A stretch of 64,000 nucleotides of DNA from Gordonibacter sp. 28C (GCF_003339845.1 NZ_PPTR01000001.1:124001-188000), one strand, 5' to 3'; shown: positions 1 to 8,697, numbered from the stretch's first letter. Program-made: numbers and translations. The notes: generated by a model from the letters alone, not told the origin.

Positions 1-539
1 TCGCGGTTCTGCGCCAGATAGCCGGCCAGGAACAGCACGATGACGATCTTCGCGATCTCGCCGGGTTGGAAGGAGTAGCTGCCGATGGACAGCCAGATGC
101 GGCTGCCGTAGATCTCCTGGCCGATTCCCGGCACCAAGGGCGAGAGCAGCAGCAGGAAGCCCACGATCATGAGCGTGTACTTGTACTTGGCCACCTTGTC
201 CAGGTTGCGCACCAGCACCATGACCAGCACCATGCACGCCACGCCCAAGAACAGCCACATGACCTGGCCCAAAGCAAGCTTGGGCGCCAGGCGTTCCACG
301 AAGCAGATGCCTATACCCGACAACGCGAACACGATGGGCAGGATGGCCGGGTCGGCCTTGGGCGCGAATTTGCGCGTGGCCAGGTGCGCGATGACGAACG
401 CCGCGAAGATGCCGATGGGCACCCCCAGCGTGGTGGCGTCCAGGCTCTGCCCTTTGTTGATGGCCAGCATGGCGAACAGCAGCACCACGATGGGCGCTGC
501 CACGCACAGCAGGATGAGCTCGATGTTGCGGCGCGTCAT
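1..539 (-). CDS. ftsW: FtsW/RodA-family SEDS peptidoglycan polymerase, 3' part missing
   Basis: Only the first 179 codons are in the window; the gene runs off the left edge. The translated reverse strand gives alternating hydrophobic helices and the SEDS signature region with GSRIWLSIGSYSFQPGEIAK, the conserved stretch before the long extracellular loop. SEDS proteins polymerise glycan strands from lipid II in the cytoplasmic membrane, working with a class B penicillin-binding protein. The ATG at 537-539 overlaps the stop codon of the upstream phosphatase gene (ATGA), so the two are translationally coupled. The position next to pstP and the FHA genes matches the conserved actinobacterial cluster, where a pbpA and pknA/pknB would be expected further left. 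FtsW and RodA cannot be told apart with certainty from this fragment. Confidence 0.88.
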   Translation of the reverse strand, partial: MTRRNIELILLCVAAPIVVLLFAMLAINKGQSLDATTLGVPIGIFAAFVIAHLATRKFAPKADPAILPIVFALSGIGICFVERLAPKLALGQVMWLFLGVACMVLVMVLVRNLDKVAKYKYTLMIVGFLLLLSPLVPGIGQEIYGSRIWLSIGSYSFQPGEIAKIVIVLFLAGYLAQNR

Positions 540-1792
540 GCGGCGCCGCCTTGGGTGTCGGCAGGAGCGGGCGGGTTCGCGTCGTGCGTGCCGCCGGTGC
601 TGTCGGCCCCTCCGCCTTCTTCGGCGGCTGCTGCGCTGTTGGAAGCTCCGCCGTTCGCAGCGTTGCCGCTCGCTGCACCGTCCTTGTCCTGTTTCGCCTT
701 GGCGTCGATATCCGCTTGGTATTCCTTGACCAGCTCCTCGGCGGCCTCCACGCTGTCGACGCGCCAGCCGTCCTTCAGCCGTTCCTGGAACCCGGGCTGC
801 AAGTCGCTCACCGCCACGTCCGTGGATTTCACCAGCTCGGAGTAGCTCAGACCGAACACGTTGCCCGGCACGCCGCGGTAGATGGCCACCTTGCCGTCCT
901 GATCGACGAGGTAGGCGGCGTTGTGCAGGTACTCGTTCGTGCCCCAGGCCGTGGCGCCCACGATGGCGGCGAACAGCACGAGCACGAGCGCGATGGAGAA
1001 CTTCGTCTTGCGGGCCATCTTCTTGCGGCGCACTTCGGCGAAGCCCGTGACGTCGGCCACGATCACGGTGACGTTGTCGTGGCCTCCGGCCGCTATGGCT
1101 TCGTTCACCAGCTGCGACGCGCAGCGCTGCGGGTCGCGCACGCGGGCCAGCACCGATTCTATGTCTTGGTCGCGCACCATGCTCGAAAGGCCGTCGGAGC
1201 ATACGAGCAAGCGGTCGCCCGTCTCCACGTTGATCTCGTACAGATCGGGCTGGGTATGCGGGTCGCTGCCCAGCGCGCGGGTGATGACCGAGCGGTTCGG
1301 GTGCGTGCGCGCCTCCTCGGGCGTGAGCTGCCCGGCCTCTATCATGTCGGCCATGAGGCTGTGGTCGCGCGTGAGCTGCTGGAGTTTTCCCTGGTGCAGC
1401 AAGTAGGCGCGCGAGTCGCCCACCTGGGCTACGATGAGCCGCTCGCCTTCCAGCATGGCGGCGGTCACGGTGGTGCCCATGCCCTCGCGCCCGCGTCCCT
1501 CGTGCGCTGCGTGGATGATGGCGCGGTTGGCCTCTTCCACGGCGCGGCCGAGCGCCTCGGGGTCGGGATGCGCCGGCGCGCGTTCGGCCAGCACGTTCAC
1601 GGCTATCTCGGAGGCCACCTCGCCGGCCGCGTGCCCGCCCATGCCGTCGGCGACGGCGAACAGGGGCGGCGTGACGATGAGGCTGTCCTCGTTGTGGTCG
1701 CGCAAGCAGCCGATGTCGGTGCGGCTGCCGAACGTGGTGGTGGCCCCCTTGCGCGTATGGGGGGTCGACTTGTACGAGCGCTCGGCGGCCAT
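536..1792 (-). CDS. pstP: PP2C-family Ser/Thr protein phosphatase, membrane anchored
   Basis: 418 residues. The cytoplasmic PP2C domain spans about residues 20-255 and has the metal-binding motifs in order: RDHNED (31-36), VADGMGGHAAGE (47-58), GTTVTAAM, VGDSRAYL, TRDHS, CSDGL and GGHDNVTVIV. One membrane helix follows at about 265-285, then an outside segment ending in a low-complexity Ala/Gly/Asp tail. PstP-type enzymes dephosphorylate PknA/PknB and their substrates in cell growth control. The start ATG overlaps the fhaB stop by one base (TGATG) and the stop overlaps the ftsW start (ATGA), so fhaA-fhaB-pstP-ftsW is one tightly coupled operon. The family assignment is firm. The function is from the family and the gene order. 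Confidence 0.93.
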   Translation of the reverse strand: MAAERSYKSTPHTRKGATTTFGSRTDIGCLRDHNEDSLIVTPPLFAVADGMGGHAAGEVASEIAVNVLAERAPAHPDPEALGRAVEEANRAIIHAAHEGRGREGMGTTVTAAMLEGERLIVAQVGDSRAYLLHQGKLQQLTRDHSLMADMIEAGQLTPEEARTHPNRSVITRALGSDPHTQPDLYEINVETGDRLLVCSDGLSSMVRDQDIESVLARVRDPQRCASQLVNEAIAAGGHDNVTVIVADVTGFAEVRRKKMARKTKFSIALVLVLFAAIVGATAWGTNEYLHNAAYLVDQDGKVAIYRGVPGNVFGLSYSELVKSTDVAVSDLQPGFQERLKDGWRVDSVEAAEELVKEYQADIDAKAKQDKDGAASGNAANGGASNSAAAAEEGGGADSTGGTHDANPPAPADTQGGAA

Positions 1793-2205
1793 CAGGCGAA
1801 CCTCACGCGGATGGCCACGTCGCCCACGTTGACCACGTCGCCGTTCTTCAGGGCCACCGGCTCGCCGATGAGCTGGCCGTTCACGGCGGTGCCGTTCGTG
1901 GAGCCCAGGTCCTCGACGAACAGGTTCTGGCCCATGAGGGAGAAGCGGGCATGGCGGCCCGACACGTATCCCGCGCCCACCACGATGTCGGCACCGGGGC
2001 TGCGGCCCACGATGACGGGCCCGCGCACCACGATGGACACGCCGCGCAGCTCCTTGGGGCCGCGCTCCACCGACAGGTTCCAGGTGCGTTCCTTCTTGCG
2101 CTGTCCGCGCACCAGGCCGATGCCGGTTTTCATGATGGCGAACAGGAACAGGTACAGCAGGGCCACGAACAGCAGGCGTCCGATCAGCAGTACGACGTCG
2201 ATCAC
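1792..2205 (-). CDS. fhaB: FHA-domain protein with N-terminal membrane helix (FhaB/FipA-like)
   Basis: 137 residues starting at a GTG (2203-2205) with GAGGAG seven bases upstream. Residues 4-27 form a membrane helix (VVLLIGRLLFVALLYLFLF). The FHA domain covers about 58-137 and shows VGRSPGADIVVG, SGRHARF and DLGSTNGTAVNG, including the Arg, Ser and Asn that hold a phosphothreonine peptide. FhaB/FipA proteins read Ser/Thr-kinase phosphorylation at the division site and link it to FtsZ and FtsQ in mycobacteria. Here the gene lies between fhaA (55-bp gap) and pstP (one-base overlap). The link to division is inferred from homologues. Confidence 0.88.
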   Translation of the reverse strand: MIDVVLLIGRLLFVALLYLFLFAIMKTGIGLVRGQRKKERTWNLSVERGPKELRGVSIVVRGPVIVGRSPGADIVVGAGYVSGRHARFSLMGQNLFVEDLGSTNGTAVNGQLIGEPVALKNGDVVNVGDVAIRVRFA

Positions 2206-2260
2206 GAGTGCACTCCTCGCTCTATGCGGTCAGGAACTATCATCCGCGCGTCCTCCTGCG

Positions 2261-3559
2261 TCACTGCGCCTGGGTGAACACGAAGTTCGTCATGCCGATG
2301 GTTATGCGGTCGCCCTCGTACAGCGGCTGGGTGGCTATCTCGGCGCCGTTGACCAGCGTGCCGTTCGTGGAGCCCAGGTCGGTGATGGTCCATACGCCCT
2401 GGGGCTCGAAACGCAGCTCGGCGTGGGTGCGGCTGGCGTTGATGTCGTTGACCACGATGTCGTTCTTCGACTCGCGGCCCATGAGCAGGCGCGCCGTCGC
2501 CAGCGTGTAGGTGCGGTTGTTCGTGGTGTCGATGAGGCTCGCGCGCACCGCGCGCTGGTCGGGCACGGGGTTGGCCTGCCCGGCTCCGCCCGCGAACACC
2601 ACCGTGTCGGCGGCGACGGGCGCTCCCGCAGGAGCCTGGGCTGCATAGCCGGCTGCGGCCCCCGCCGCGCCGGCAGCGGCTGCGACGCCGGCTGCGGCGG
2701 CGCCGTTGGGAACGGGCGCGCCTTGCGAGCGGCCGTTCTGGCGGTAGTCGTCGAAGTCCTGGCTGTCGAACGTGTACTCGCCGTAGTCGACGGAGTAGTC
2801 TATCTCGTCTTCGGGCACGTAGGGCAGGGGCGGCTTGCCGTTCTGGTCGAAGCCGTCGTAGCTCGCGGCCTCGTCGAAGCCTGCGTCGAGGTCCTGATAG
2901 GGCTGCGGTTGGGCGTATGCGCCCGCGGCACCCGCTGCCGGATATCCCGCCCCCGGGTGCCCCGCCGGGGCGATCTCCTGGTCGCCCGCCCCGGCGTAGC
3001 CGGAGAACGCGGCGCCGTTCGAGCCGTATCCGCCGGCGGGCGCCGCGGGCGCGGGTTGGCCGTAGCCGTAGGGCTGGGCTGGCGCTCCGTATCCCGGCGC
3101 GGGGGCCGGTGCGCCGTATCCCGACGGAGCCGCTCCGCCGCCGATGCCGTAGCGCTGCATCTCCTCGGCGCGCAACTGGGCGATGATGGGGGCGGCTACC
3201 GGCTCGGCGATGACGTCGAACTTGCCGTGCTTCAGCCCTTCGTCCACGATGAATCGAACGAGGGGCTGCCCGTCCATGACCAGCCCCTCGTCGGCGGCCT
3301 TTGCCGCAAGGTACGTTTCCGTCTCGCCGGCCAGCGTGGGATAGTAGCCGAACAGGCGCTGGTCGTCCTCGGGGTTCACGAGCACCGTGTAGAGCGTGGG
3401 GGCGTACTGCTTCCCGGCACCCACCATCTTCTCGCGGCGCATCTGCTTCTCGGCCTTCTTGGCAATCTGCACGGGCGAGATGGGGGCGTTGACCATGCGG
3501 TCGGCCGCTCCCTCGAACGTGTCTTCCATCTTGCCTTCGAATCTCGAAAGAAAGCCCAT
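2261..3559 (-). CDS. fhaA: FhaA-like protein: N-terminal DUF3662 domain plus C-terminal FHA domain
   Basis: 432 residues. The start chosen is the ATG at 3557-3559 with GGAG six bases upstream and the typical N-terminus MGFLSRFEGKMED; the open frame extends further upstream without coding character. Residues 1-115 match the FhaA N-terminal domain (DUF3662). Residues about 130-330 are a Gly/Pro/Ala/Tyr/Gln-rich flexible linker. An FHA domain ends the protein, with LLMGRESKNDIVVND, ASRTHAELRF and LGSTNGTLVNG. FhaA binds phosphorylated targets of PknB, including MviN-type lipid II flippases in mycobacteria, and so affects peptidoglycan synthesis. First gene of the leftward fhaA-fhaB-pstP-ftsW operon. 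Confidence 0.9.
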   Translation of the reverse strand: MGFLSRFEGKMEDTFEGAADRMVNAPISPVQIAKKAEKQMRREKMVGAGKQYAPTLYTVLVNPEDDQRLFGYYPTLAGETETYLAAKAADEGLVMDGQPLVRFIVDEGLKHGKFDVIAEPVAAPIIAQLRAEEMQRYGIGGGAAPSGYGAPAPAPGYGAPAQPYGYGQPAPAAPAGGYGSNGAAFSGYAGAGDQEIAPAGHPGAGYPAAGAAGAYAQPQPYQDLDAGFDEAASYDGFDQNGKPPLPYVPEDEIDYSVDYGEYTFDSQDFDDYRQNGRSQGAPVPNGAAAAGVAAAAGAAGAAAGYAAQAPAGAPVAADTVVFAGGAGQANPVPDQRAVRASLIDTTNNRTYTLATARLLMGRESKNDIVVNDINASRTHAELRFEPQGVWTITDLGSTNGTLVNGAEIATQPLYEGDRITIGMTNFVFTQAQ

Positions 3560-3873
3560 CGTAGTTTCTCCTTTTATCGCGCGCGTCTCGACCGGGTGAG
3601 ATCGCCTTGCGGGGTCGCAGTGTTGTGCGCAAGCGGTCGAACGCCGGCGGGTTTCGCGCGCCCGCATCGCCGGCTCGCGTGCCGTGCGCGCGAGCGTGGT
3701 CGTTGTGTGTCCCTGCATATGACTATGCAATGTTCCATCTTGCCATAAAGCCCTCTTATTCTGGGCGTCCTTTACGCAATCGTCATTAATCTTTAAGGGG
3801 AATACTCAGGTGCGGGTCTCGTGCGGCGGGGTGCGGACCGCGAGCCGAGCCGGCATGAAAGCCCTGCAGCCGT
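3560..3873. other. Intergenic region upstream of fhaA
   Basis: About 310 bases between the fhaA start and the end of the DMT transporter gene. The leftward promoter of the fhaA operon should lie here. The section around 3716-3810 is clearly more AT-rich than the genes and has a GCATA-TGAC-TATGC inverted repeat at 3715-3728, but no convincing -35/-10 pair could be fixed. No gene is seen. Confidence 0.5.
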
Positions 3874-4851
3874 TTACGGACGGTTTGCCGGGGAGTCCGC
3901 GTCGCTCTGCTCTGCTTCCGGCGCATCTTCCGCTTCGCCCGCGGCTTTCTTCGCGGCGCGCTGCGGCAGGTACTCGCTCACCACGATGCCGGCGAAGATG
4001 AGGGCGAAGCCGGCGAACAGCGGCGCTGTGAGCAGCTCGCCTAAAAACAGCACGGAGAACAGCACGCCGAACACCGACTCGGTGGCCAAGAACAGCGAGG
4101 CGGGCGCCGGGTCCACGTGGGCCACCGCCAGATTCTGCAACAGCAGCGCCACGCACGAGGCGAACACGGCCAGGTAAGCCAGGCTCGTCCATGTGTCCGC
4201 GCCGAGTGCGGCGAAGTCCGGCATGGGTTCGAAGGCGAGGCCGGCCGCAAGGCCCAGCACGCCCGCCACGACGAACTGGATGACGGTGAGCAGCGTCATG
4301 TCGCATCCGGGCGCGAATTTCGCCGTATAGATAACATGGAAGCTCAGGAACAAGGCGGACAGCAGCGTGACAAGGTCGCCGAACCGCAGCGAGAACCCGA
4401 CCCCGCTTGCGAACGAGACGCATCCCACGCCCGCCACGCACACCACGGCGGCGGCGATGTTGAAGCGCGTGGGCCTCGGGCCATGCAGCGCCCACCCTAG
4501 AAACGGGATGATGACGCAGTACAACGAGGTGAGAAACGAGCTGTTCGAGCCCGTGGTGTCGGTGAGCCCGGTGGAGTTGCTCCAATAGGACAGGAACACC
4601 AGCACGCCTAAAATCGCGCCTTTGCGCAGGTGGTCGGCATCGACTTTTTTTCTGAAACGGGGCAGCATGATAATGCCCAGGATGACGCCCGCGGCCGTGA
4701 ACCGCACGCCCACGATCCAGGCGGGAGGGAACGCGTCGACCGTCGACTTGATGACCACGGTGCCCAGTCCCCAGATGGCCGCAGCCACCAGCAAGAACGC
4801 CTTGTACGTCCAAAGCGGCAAAGAGGAGGATGTTTTCACGATGCGGGCCAT
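3874..4851 (-). CDS. DMT-superfamily (EamA) transporter
   Basis: 325 residues with about ten hydrophobic helices in two repeated EamA halves (roughly residues 15-150 and 165-300). The first half begins with FLLVAAAIWGLGTVVIKS and a PxxxxGxRF-like element (PPAWIVGVRF); the second half carries the typical late-helix pattern ATESVFGVLFSVLFLGE. The C-terminal 25 residues are acidic and hydrophilic and probably cytoplasmic. EamA proteins export metabolites or amino acids, and the substrate cannot be predicted from sequence. The gene stands alone, convergent with nothing and divergent from the UbiB-like gene. No strong ribosome site precedes the ATG, so the start is less certain than the family. 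Confidence 0.85.
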   Translation of the reverse strand: MARIVKTSSSLPLWTYKAFLLVAAAIWGLGTVVIKSTVDAFPPAWIVGVRFTAAGVILGIIMLPRFRKKVDADHLRKGAILGVLVFLSYWSNSTGLTDTTGSNSSFLTSLYCVIIPFLGWALHGPRPTRFNIAAAVVCVAGVGCVSFASGVGFSLRFGDLVTLLSALFLSFHVIYTAKFAPGCDMTLLTVIQFVVAGVLGLAAGLAFEPMPDFAALGADTWTSLAYLAVFASCVALLLQNLAVAHVDPAPASLFLATESVFGVLFSVLFLGELLTAPLFAGFALIFAGIVVSEYLPQRAAKKAAGEAEDAPEAEQSDADSPANRP

Positions 4852-4973
4852 TGCCGCTGCATCATACCACGCCCTCGCCAGTTTTCAGCTTGCTGTTGAA
4901 TGAAGGGGCCGGGTAGTGCGCGCGTGCGCCGCATGCTACGATGGGGCGGCTGTAACGACGAGGAGGCGGAGCC

Positions 4974-6752
4974 ATGCCCACATTTCGCGAAGTGCTGCAT
5001 GCGGCCGAGATCACGCTGCACGACAACACGTCCGGCCATCGCATGCACGAAATCGAGAAGATACTGCGCGAGCATCATGCGTTCTCAGGGTTGACGCCCG
5101 AAAAGGCCACGGCCATCTTGGAAGACCTGGGGCCCACGTTCGTGAAGATGGGCCAGATTGCCTCGAACCGCAGCGACGTCATCCCCAAGGCCTACGCCGA
5201 CGCGTTCAAGACGTTGCGCGCCAACGTGGCTCCCGTGCCGTTCTCGGTGATCGTCGAGACGATCGAGCAATCGCTGGGGCATCCGTGGCGCGAGACGTTC
5301 GCCGACATCGAGGAGCAGCCGCTGGGTTCGGCTTCGGTCGCACAGGTGCACCGCGCGCGGCTGGCGCAGGGGCTGGGCGACCCGGTGGCCGCGGGCGCGC
5401 AGGAGGAGCGGCCTGCGGCTGGCGGAGCGGTTGGAAGCGGGGGCGGAGGCTCGGAAGAGAACGCGGACGACGATTCCGCCGGCGCCGCGACGGCAGAGGG
5501 CGACGTGGTGGCCGTGAAGGTGCGGCGGCCCAACGTGGTGGAGCAGATGGCCGAGGACATCACGCTCATCCGGCATGCGCTGGCCTTGGCCGACCTCACG
5601 CACGTGCCCGACGGCATCATGCTCACATTGGGCGATTTGGTGGACGAGCTGGCGCGCACGACGGCCGAGGAGCTGGACTTCTCGGTTGAGATGGGCAACC
5701 TGCAGCGCTTCGGCGACGAGTTGGCCGACCAGCCGCACGTGCGCAGCCCGCGCCCGTATCCCGCGTTCAGCACCGACGAGGTGCTGGTCATGGAGTACGT
5801 CGACGGCGTGCACATCAACGACGTGCCCGCGCTGCGCGCGCAAGGAGACGATCCGGCGGCGTTGGGGAAGCGGCTGGCCGAGAGCTACGTGACCCAGGTC
5901 ATCGACGACGGGTTCTTCCACGCCGATCCGCATCCGGGCAACATCCTCGTGCGCGGCCGCGATATCGTGTGGATCGACCTGGGAATGACGGGGTCGCTCT
6001 CGTCGTCCGAGCAGGCCATCGTGGGTCGGCTGTTCGCCGCCGTCGCTCAAAACGACGCGTTCGCGCTCAAGGACGCGCTGCTCGCGCTGGCCGAGGCGCA
6101 CGGTCCGGTGGACCACGGGTTGTTGCTGAGCCAGATAAGCGCGCTTCTGGACTCGTACGCGTCGGCCGACCTGGCCGACATCAACGTGGGCACGGCCCTG
6201 CTCGACGTTATCGAGGTCATGCGCACGCAGAACCTCACGCTGCCTCCGTCGCTCACCATGCTCGCGCGCGGCATGATGACCATCGAGGGCGTGTTGGTGG
6301 ACATCGCGCCCGAAACGAGCGTGGTGGAGATCATCTCGAACCACGTTCGGCGTCGGATGTTCAATCTCGACGCGATGGAGGCGAAGGCGAAAAGCCTGTT
6401 CACCGCCACGGCATCATCCGCCGAGGCGGCCACGCGCCTGCCTACGCAGGTGTCGCACACGCTGGACATGCTCGATCGCGGGCAGGTGAAGGTGGGCGCC
6501 GACCTGCATGTGCCGAGAGATTTCACCGCGGCGCTCTACTCCGTGAGCGGCATCGTGGCCCTGGCGCTGATCTCGGCCGGCCTGTTCGTGGGCTCCAGCC
6601 TCATCGCCCAGACGAACATGGACCCGAAGCTGCTGGGCGTGCCGCTGCTGGGCATCCTGGGGTACCTGGGCGCGTTCGTGCTGGGCGTCTACGTGATCTG
6701 GCGCGTCCTGCTCACCCGCCACCAGCAGCGCAACGACGAGAAGGTGGAGTAG
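4974..6752 (+). CDS. ubiB: ABC1/UbiB (AarF) protein kinase-like protein
   Basis: 592 residues, start ATG preceded by GAGGAGGCGG. Family hallmarks are all present: KMGQ at 58-61, the Ala-rich nucleotide loop GSASVAQVHRA at 118-128, VAVKV around 179-183, catalytic HADPHPGN and the metal-binding WIDLGM. Two helices at the C-terminus (about 525-585) anchor it in the membrane. UbiB proteins are atypical ATPases needed for isoprenoid-quinone production or lipid handling. The menaquinone genes 40 kb away make a role in menaquinone metabolism likely (inference). An extra segment at 132-176, rich in Gly/Ala/Glu/Asp, interrupts the domain just before the conserved lysine and looks like an unstructured insertion. 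A terminator follows 18 bases after the stop. Confidence 0.9.
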   Translation: MPTFREVLHAAEITLHDNTSGHRMHEIEKILREHHAFSGLTPEKATAILEDLGPTFVKMGQIASNRSDVIPKAYADAFKTLRANVAPVPFSVIVETIEQSLGHPWRETFADIEEQPLGSASVAQVHRARLAQGLGDPVAAGAQEERPAAGGAVGSGGGGSEENADDDSAGAATAEGDVVAVKVRRPNVVEQMAEDITLIRHALALADLTHVPDGIMLTLGDLVDELARTTAEELDFSVEMGNLQRFGDELADQPHVRSPRPYPAFSTDEVLVMEYVDGVHINDVPALRAQGDDPAALGKRLAESYVTQVIDDGFFHADPHPGNILVRGRDIVWIDLGMTGSLSSSEQAIVGRLFAAVAQNDAFALKDALLALAEAHGPVDHGLLLSQISALLDSYASADLADINVGTALLDVIEVMRTQNLTLPPSLTMLARGMMTIEGVLVDIAPETSVVEIISNHVRRRMFNLDAMEAKAKSLFTATASSAEAATRLPTQVSHTLDMLDRGQVKVGADLHVPRDFTAALYSVSGIVALALISAGLFVGSSLIAQTNMDPKLLGVPLLGILGYLGAFVLGVYVIWRVLLTRHQQRNDEKVE

Positions 6753-6769
6753 GCGGTTCCGTCGGCCTG

Positions 6770-6817
6770 ACGGCCGCCCTCGCTAACTTACTTCGCCAAC
6801 CGGGGTGGCCGTTTTTT
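6770..6817 (+). terminator. Rho-independent terminator of the ubiB-like gene
   Basis: Ten-base stem ACGGCCGCCC / GGGTGGCCGT (one G-U pair) with a 23-base loop, followed directly by six T residues at 6812-6817. Confidence 0.75.
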
Positions 6818-6839
6818 ACGCGCAGCACGAATCAGCGCA

Positions 6840-7457
6840 TCATGCAATGTGGATGCTGGAGAACATGCTGTCGAAGTACTCCGGGTCGTTTTCATAGAGT
6901 TGTACCGGGAATATCCCTAGTGCGGCGCCGACTATCCTGTCGTCTGCTTCGACGTAGTAGCATACTTCCCTCGTCGTGTCTTTTATAGTGAAGGAAACTG
7001 TCAGGGCATCTCGGCCGTTCAGCACGATGCGTTCGGGTTCGCCCAGCACGGTGCCCTCCATCATCTCGCGCATGCCGGGCATCTTCGCGTCTGTCTCCGC
7101 GATTTTTTCCTCGCTGGCGAGATTCGCGGCGGCTTCGCGCCAATATTCTTCCAGCGCCTTGATGCCTCGACCGTCGGGGTCATCCACTTCCGCTAGCTCG
7201 ATCAAGATGGAGGCGTTCCCATTCGTCAACGTGGTCCCCGTCGTGATCGTCATGCCGTCGGGCAGGTACGACACGCTGGCGTCTTCTCGGTGAACCGAAA
7301 GATCGTCGGGATACGACATCGTCAGTTTGCCCACGGTCACGATATTGTCCGAAGCGCATCCTGTCAGCAGGTTGACCGACGCTCCCGCAACCGTTATGCA
7401 TAGAAGCGTCAGGACGATGCGAAGCCATCCCGTTCGGCGAAATGCCTTTTCGTTCAT
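6840..7457 (-). CDS. Secreted lipoprotein, PsbP/DcrB-like fold possible
   Basis: 205 residues. The ATG at 7455-7457 is chosen because it has AAAGG seven bases upstream and is followed by a clean lipoprotein signal: basic start, hydrophobic stretch and lipobox LLTGC at about residues 28-32. The open frame extends a further 70 codons upstream without signs of coding. The mature part (VGKLTMSYPDDLSVHREDAS... ending with YFDSMFSSIHIA) alternates short strands and resembles the small PsbP/DcrB-type domains found in bacterial lipoproteins. That resemblance is a judgement by eye, not a search result. No function can be given. It is a single gene between two terminators. Confidence 0.65.
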   Translation of the reverse strand: MNEKAFRRTGWLRIVLTLLCITVAGASVNLLTGCASDNIVTVGKLTMSYPDDLSVHREDASVSYLPDGMTITTGTTLTNGNASILIELAEVDDPDGRGIKALEEYWREAAANLASEEKIAETDAKMPGMREMMEGTVLGEPERIVLNGRDALTVSFTIKDTTREVCYYVEADDRIVGAALGIFPVQLYENDPEYFDSMFSSIHIA

Positions 7458-7649
7458 GGCGGTACCTTTCATGCGCTGCAAAACCGACGGTTCCATCGTA
7501 CTCGCAAAAGAAGCCCCGGCAAATAGGTTCGCATCGAATTGGGCAGAATGAACCCCGCTTTGCGCTTTCGATGTTTCCGAGCTCCCGTCCTTCTCGACTC
7601 GCGCCTTCTCGTTGGCTTGCGCCGGTCCGAACGGCTCCCGCGCCGGCGC

Positions 7650-7681
7650 GCAAAAAGGGACGCCCATTACGGGCGTCCCTT
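7650..7681 (-). terminator. Rho-independent terminator of the encapsulin gene
   Basis: Perfect 11-base stem AAGGGACGCCC / GGGCGTCCCTT (7655-7665 and 7671-7681) with a five-base loop. On the minus strand it is followed by TTTTTG. It lies 40 bases after the encapsulin stop. Confidence 0.9.
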
Positions 7682-7720
7682 CGATGATCGGTTGTTGCGC
7701 TGCGCGTTCGGCGCGCGAAC

Positions 7721-8533
7721 CTATGCCAGCACGACGATGGCGGCGGGGTCCTTGACGCGCAGGGCGGCCGTCTCCATGATGCGGAACGTGTGGTTGAAAT
7801 CCGCCAGCTCCAGGTAGCCCACGGACAGGTCCAGGCCCAGGGCCAGGTCCAGGTACTCAGGCTCGGCGCACACGAGCACGGCCTTGCCGGGGCCCATGAC
7901 GCTGGTCATGTACACGTTGTCGCCGATGAGCTTTTGCACGCGGTCGATCTCCAGCATGCCGGTGTTCGGCTGCAGGCGCTGCAGGTCCAAGAACAGGTCG
8001 GGCGACACGACCAGCGCGTATCGGCCCAGGTAGCCGTTCTTGGCCAGCTGCGACACGGCGGCTGCCACGTCGGAGAAGCCGTTCTCGCCCTTGCTCCAGT
8101 CGCCCTTCTTCACCTTCGCGGAGCCCTTGACGGTGAGCAGACCGGAGGTGCCCAACGCGGCGTTGCCGTTCAGCACGAGGTCGTCCTCGCGGCGCGCGGC
8201 CTTCTTGGCGGCGGCGATGGCGGGGGCCAGGTCGAGCGGCATGCCGGTTTGCGCGGCCAGCTCCAAGTCGCGGCCGAGCAGGGTGAAGTCCTCGTAGAAC
8301 AGCGGCAGCTCCAGCTGCGTGCGGCCCACGATACGGCCGATGCCGTCTTCCAGCACCTCGTCCTTGCCCACGCCGTCCACGGCGACGGTGGTTGCACCCG
8401 CGCCCAGCGGCCCGTAGGTCTTCAGGAAGCGGCGGCAGGTTAGCTGATTGCGCGCCGTGCCGATAACGGTCTCGTCGATACGGTTCCACAGCTCGACCGA
8501 CAGGTCTGCTGAATCTCTAGCCAGGTAATCCAT
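7721..8533 (-). CDS. Family 1 encapsulin shell protein (HK97 fold, linocin M18-like)
   Basis: 270 residues, the usual encapsulin length. The N-terminus MDYLARDSADLSVELWNRID and the segment around CRRFLKTYGPLGAG are typical of encapsulin shell proteins, and the C-terminal part has the HK97-type pattern ending in TAALRVKDPAAIVVL. The start ATG has AAAGGA seven bases upstream. Encapsulins assemble into icosahedral compartments that enclose cargo enzymes carrying a short C-terminal tag. The ferritin-like gene 164 bases upstream on the same strand ends with such a tag, so the pair should form an iron-storage or oxidative-stress nanocompartment. Both genes face left and the cluster ends at a strong terminator. 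The older name linocin/bacteriocin for this family is misleading. Confidence 0.93.
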   Translation of the reverse strand: MDYLARDSADLSVELWNRIDETVIGTARNQLTCRRFLKTYGPLGAGATTVAVDGVGKDEVLEDGIGRIVGRTQLELPLFYEDFTLLGRDLELAAQTGMPLDLAPAIAAAKKAARREDDLVLNGNAALGTSGLLTVKGSAKVKKGDWSKGENGFSDVAAAVSQLAKNGYLGRYALVVSPDLFLDLQRLQPNTGMLEIDRVQKLIGDNVYMTSVMGPGKAVLVCAEPEYLDLALGLDLSVGYLELADFNHTFRIMETAALRVKDPAAIVVLA

Positions 8534-8601
8534 GATGAAGTCCTTTCGCTCGATAAATACGATGTGCGAAAAAGCGGTTTTCTGCGCCCCATGCGAACGA
8601 A

Positions 8602-8617
8602 TGCTTCACGTGAAACA
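8602..8617. other. parS: parS centromere-like site (ParB binding)
   Basis: TGCTTCACGTGAAACA differs from the widely conserved chromosomal parS sequence TGTTTCACGTGAAACA in one base. The palindrome extends outward to 22 bases with one mismatched pair (GAATG ... CATTC at 8600-8620). It sits in the gap between the encapsulated ferritin and encapsulin genes. ParB dimers load at such sites to organise and segregate the origin region. No second copy was seen in the window. Confidence 0.8.
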
Positions 8618-8697
8618 TTCGACGCGCGCTGCGTGCCCCCTGCATTGAAAACGCGAAGCTGGGGAAAGCGCGGCGAGCGCGGGGCGCGGCGATAGTG

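Noticed and set aside
551-3748. 1065-codon rightward frame opposite the pstP/fhaB/fhaA genes
   Set aside because: It is a shadow in GC-rich DNA. The translation is Arg/His/Val-rich without domains, whereas the opposite strand carries recognisable proteins with ribosome sites.
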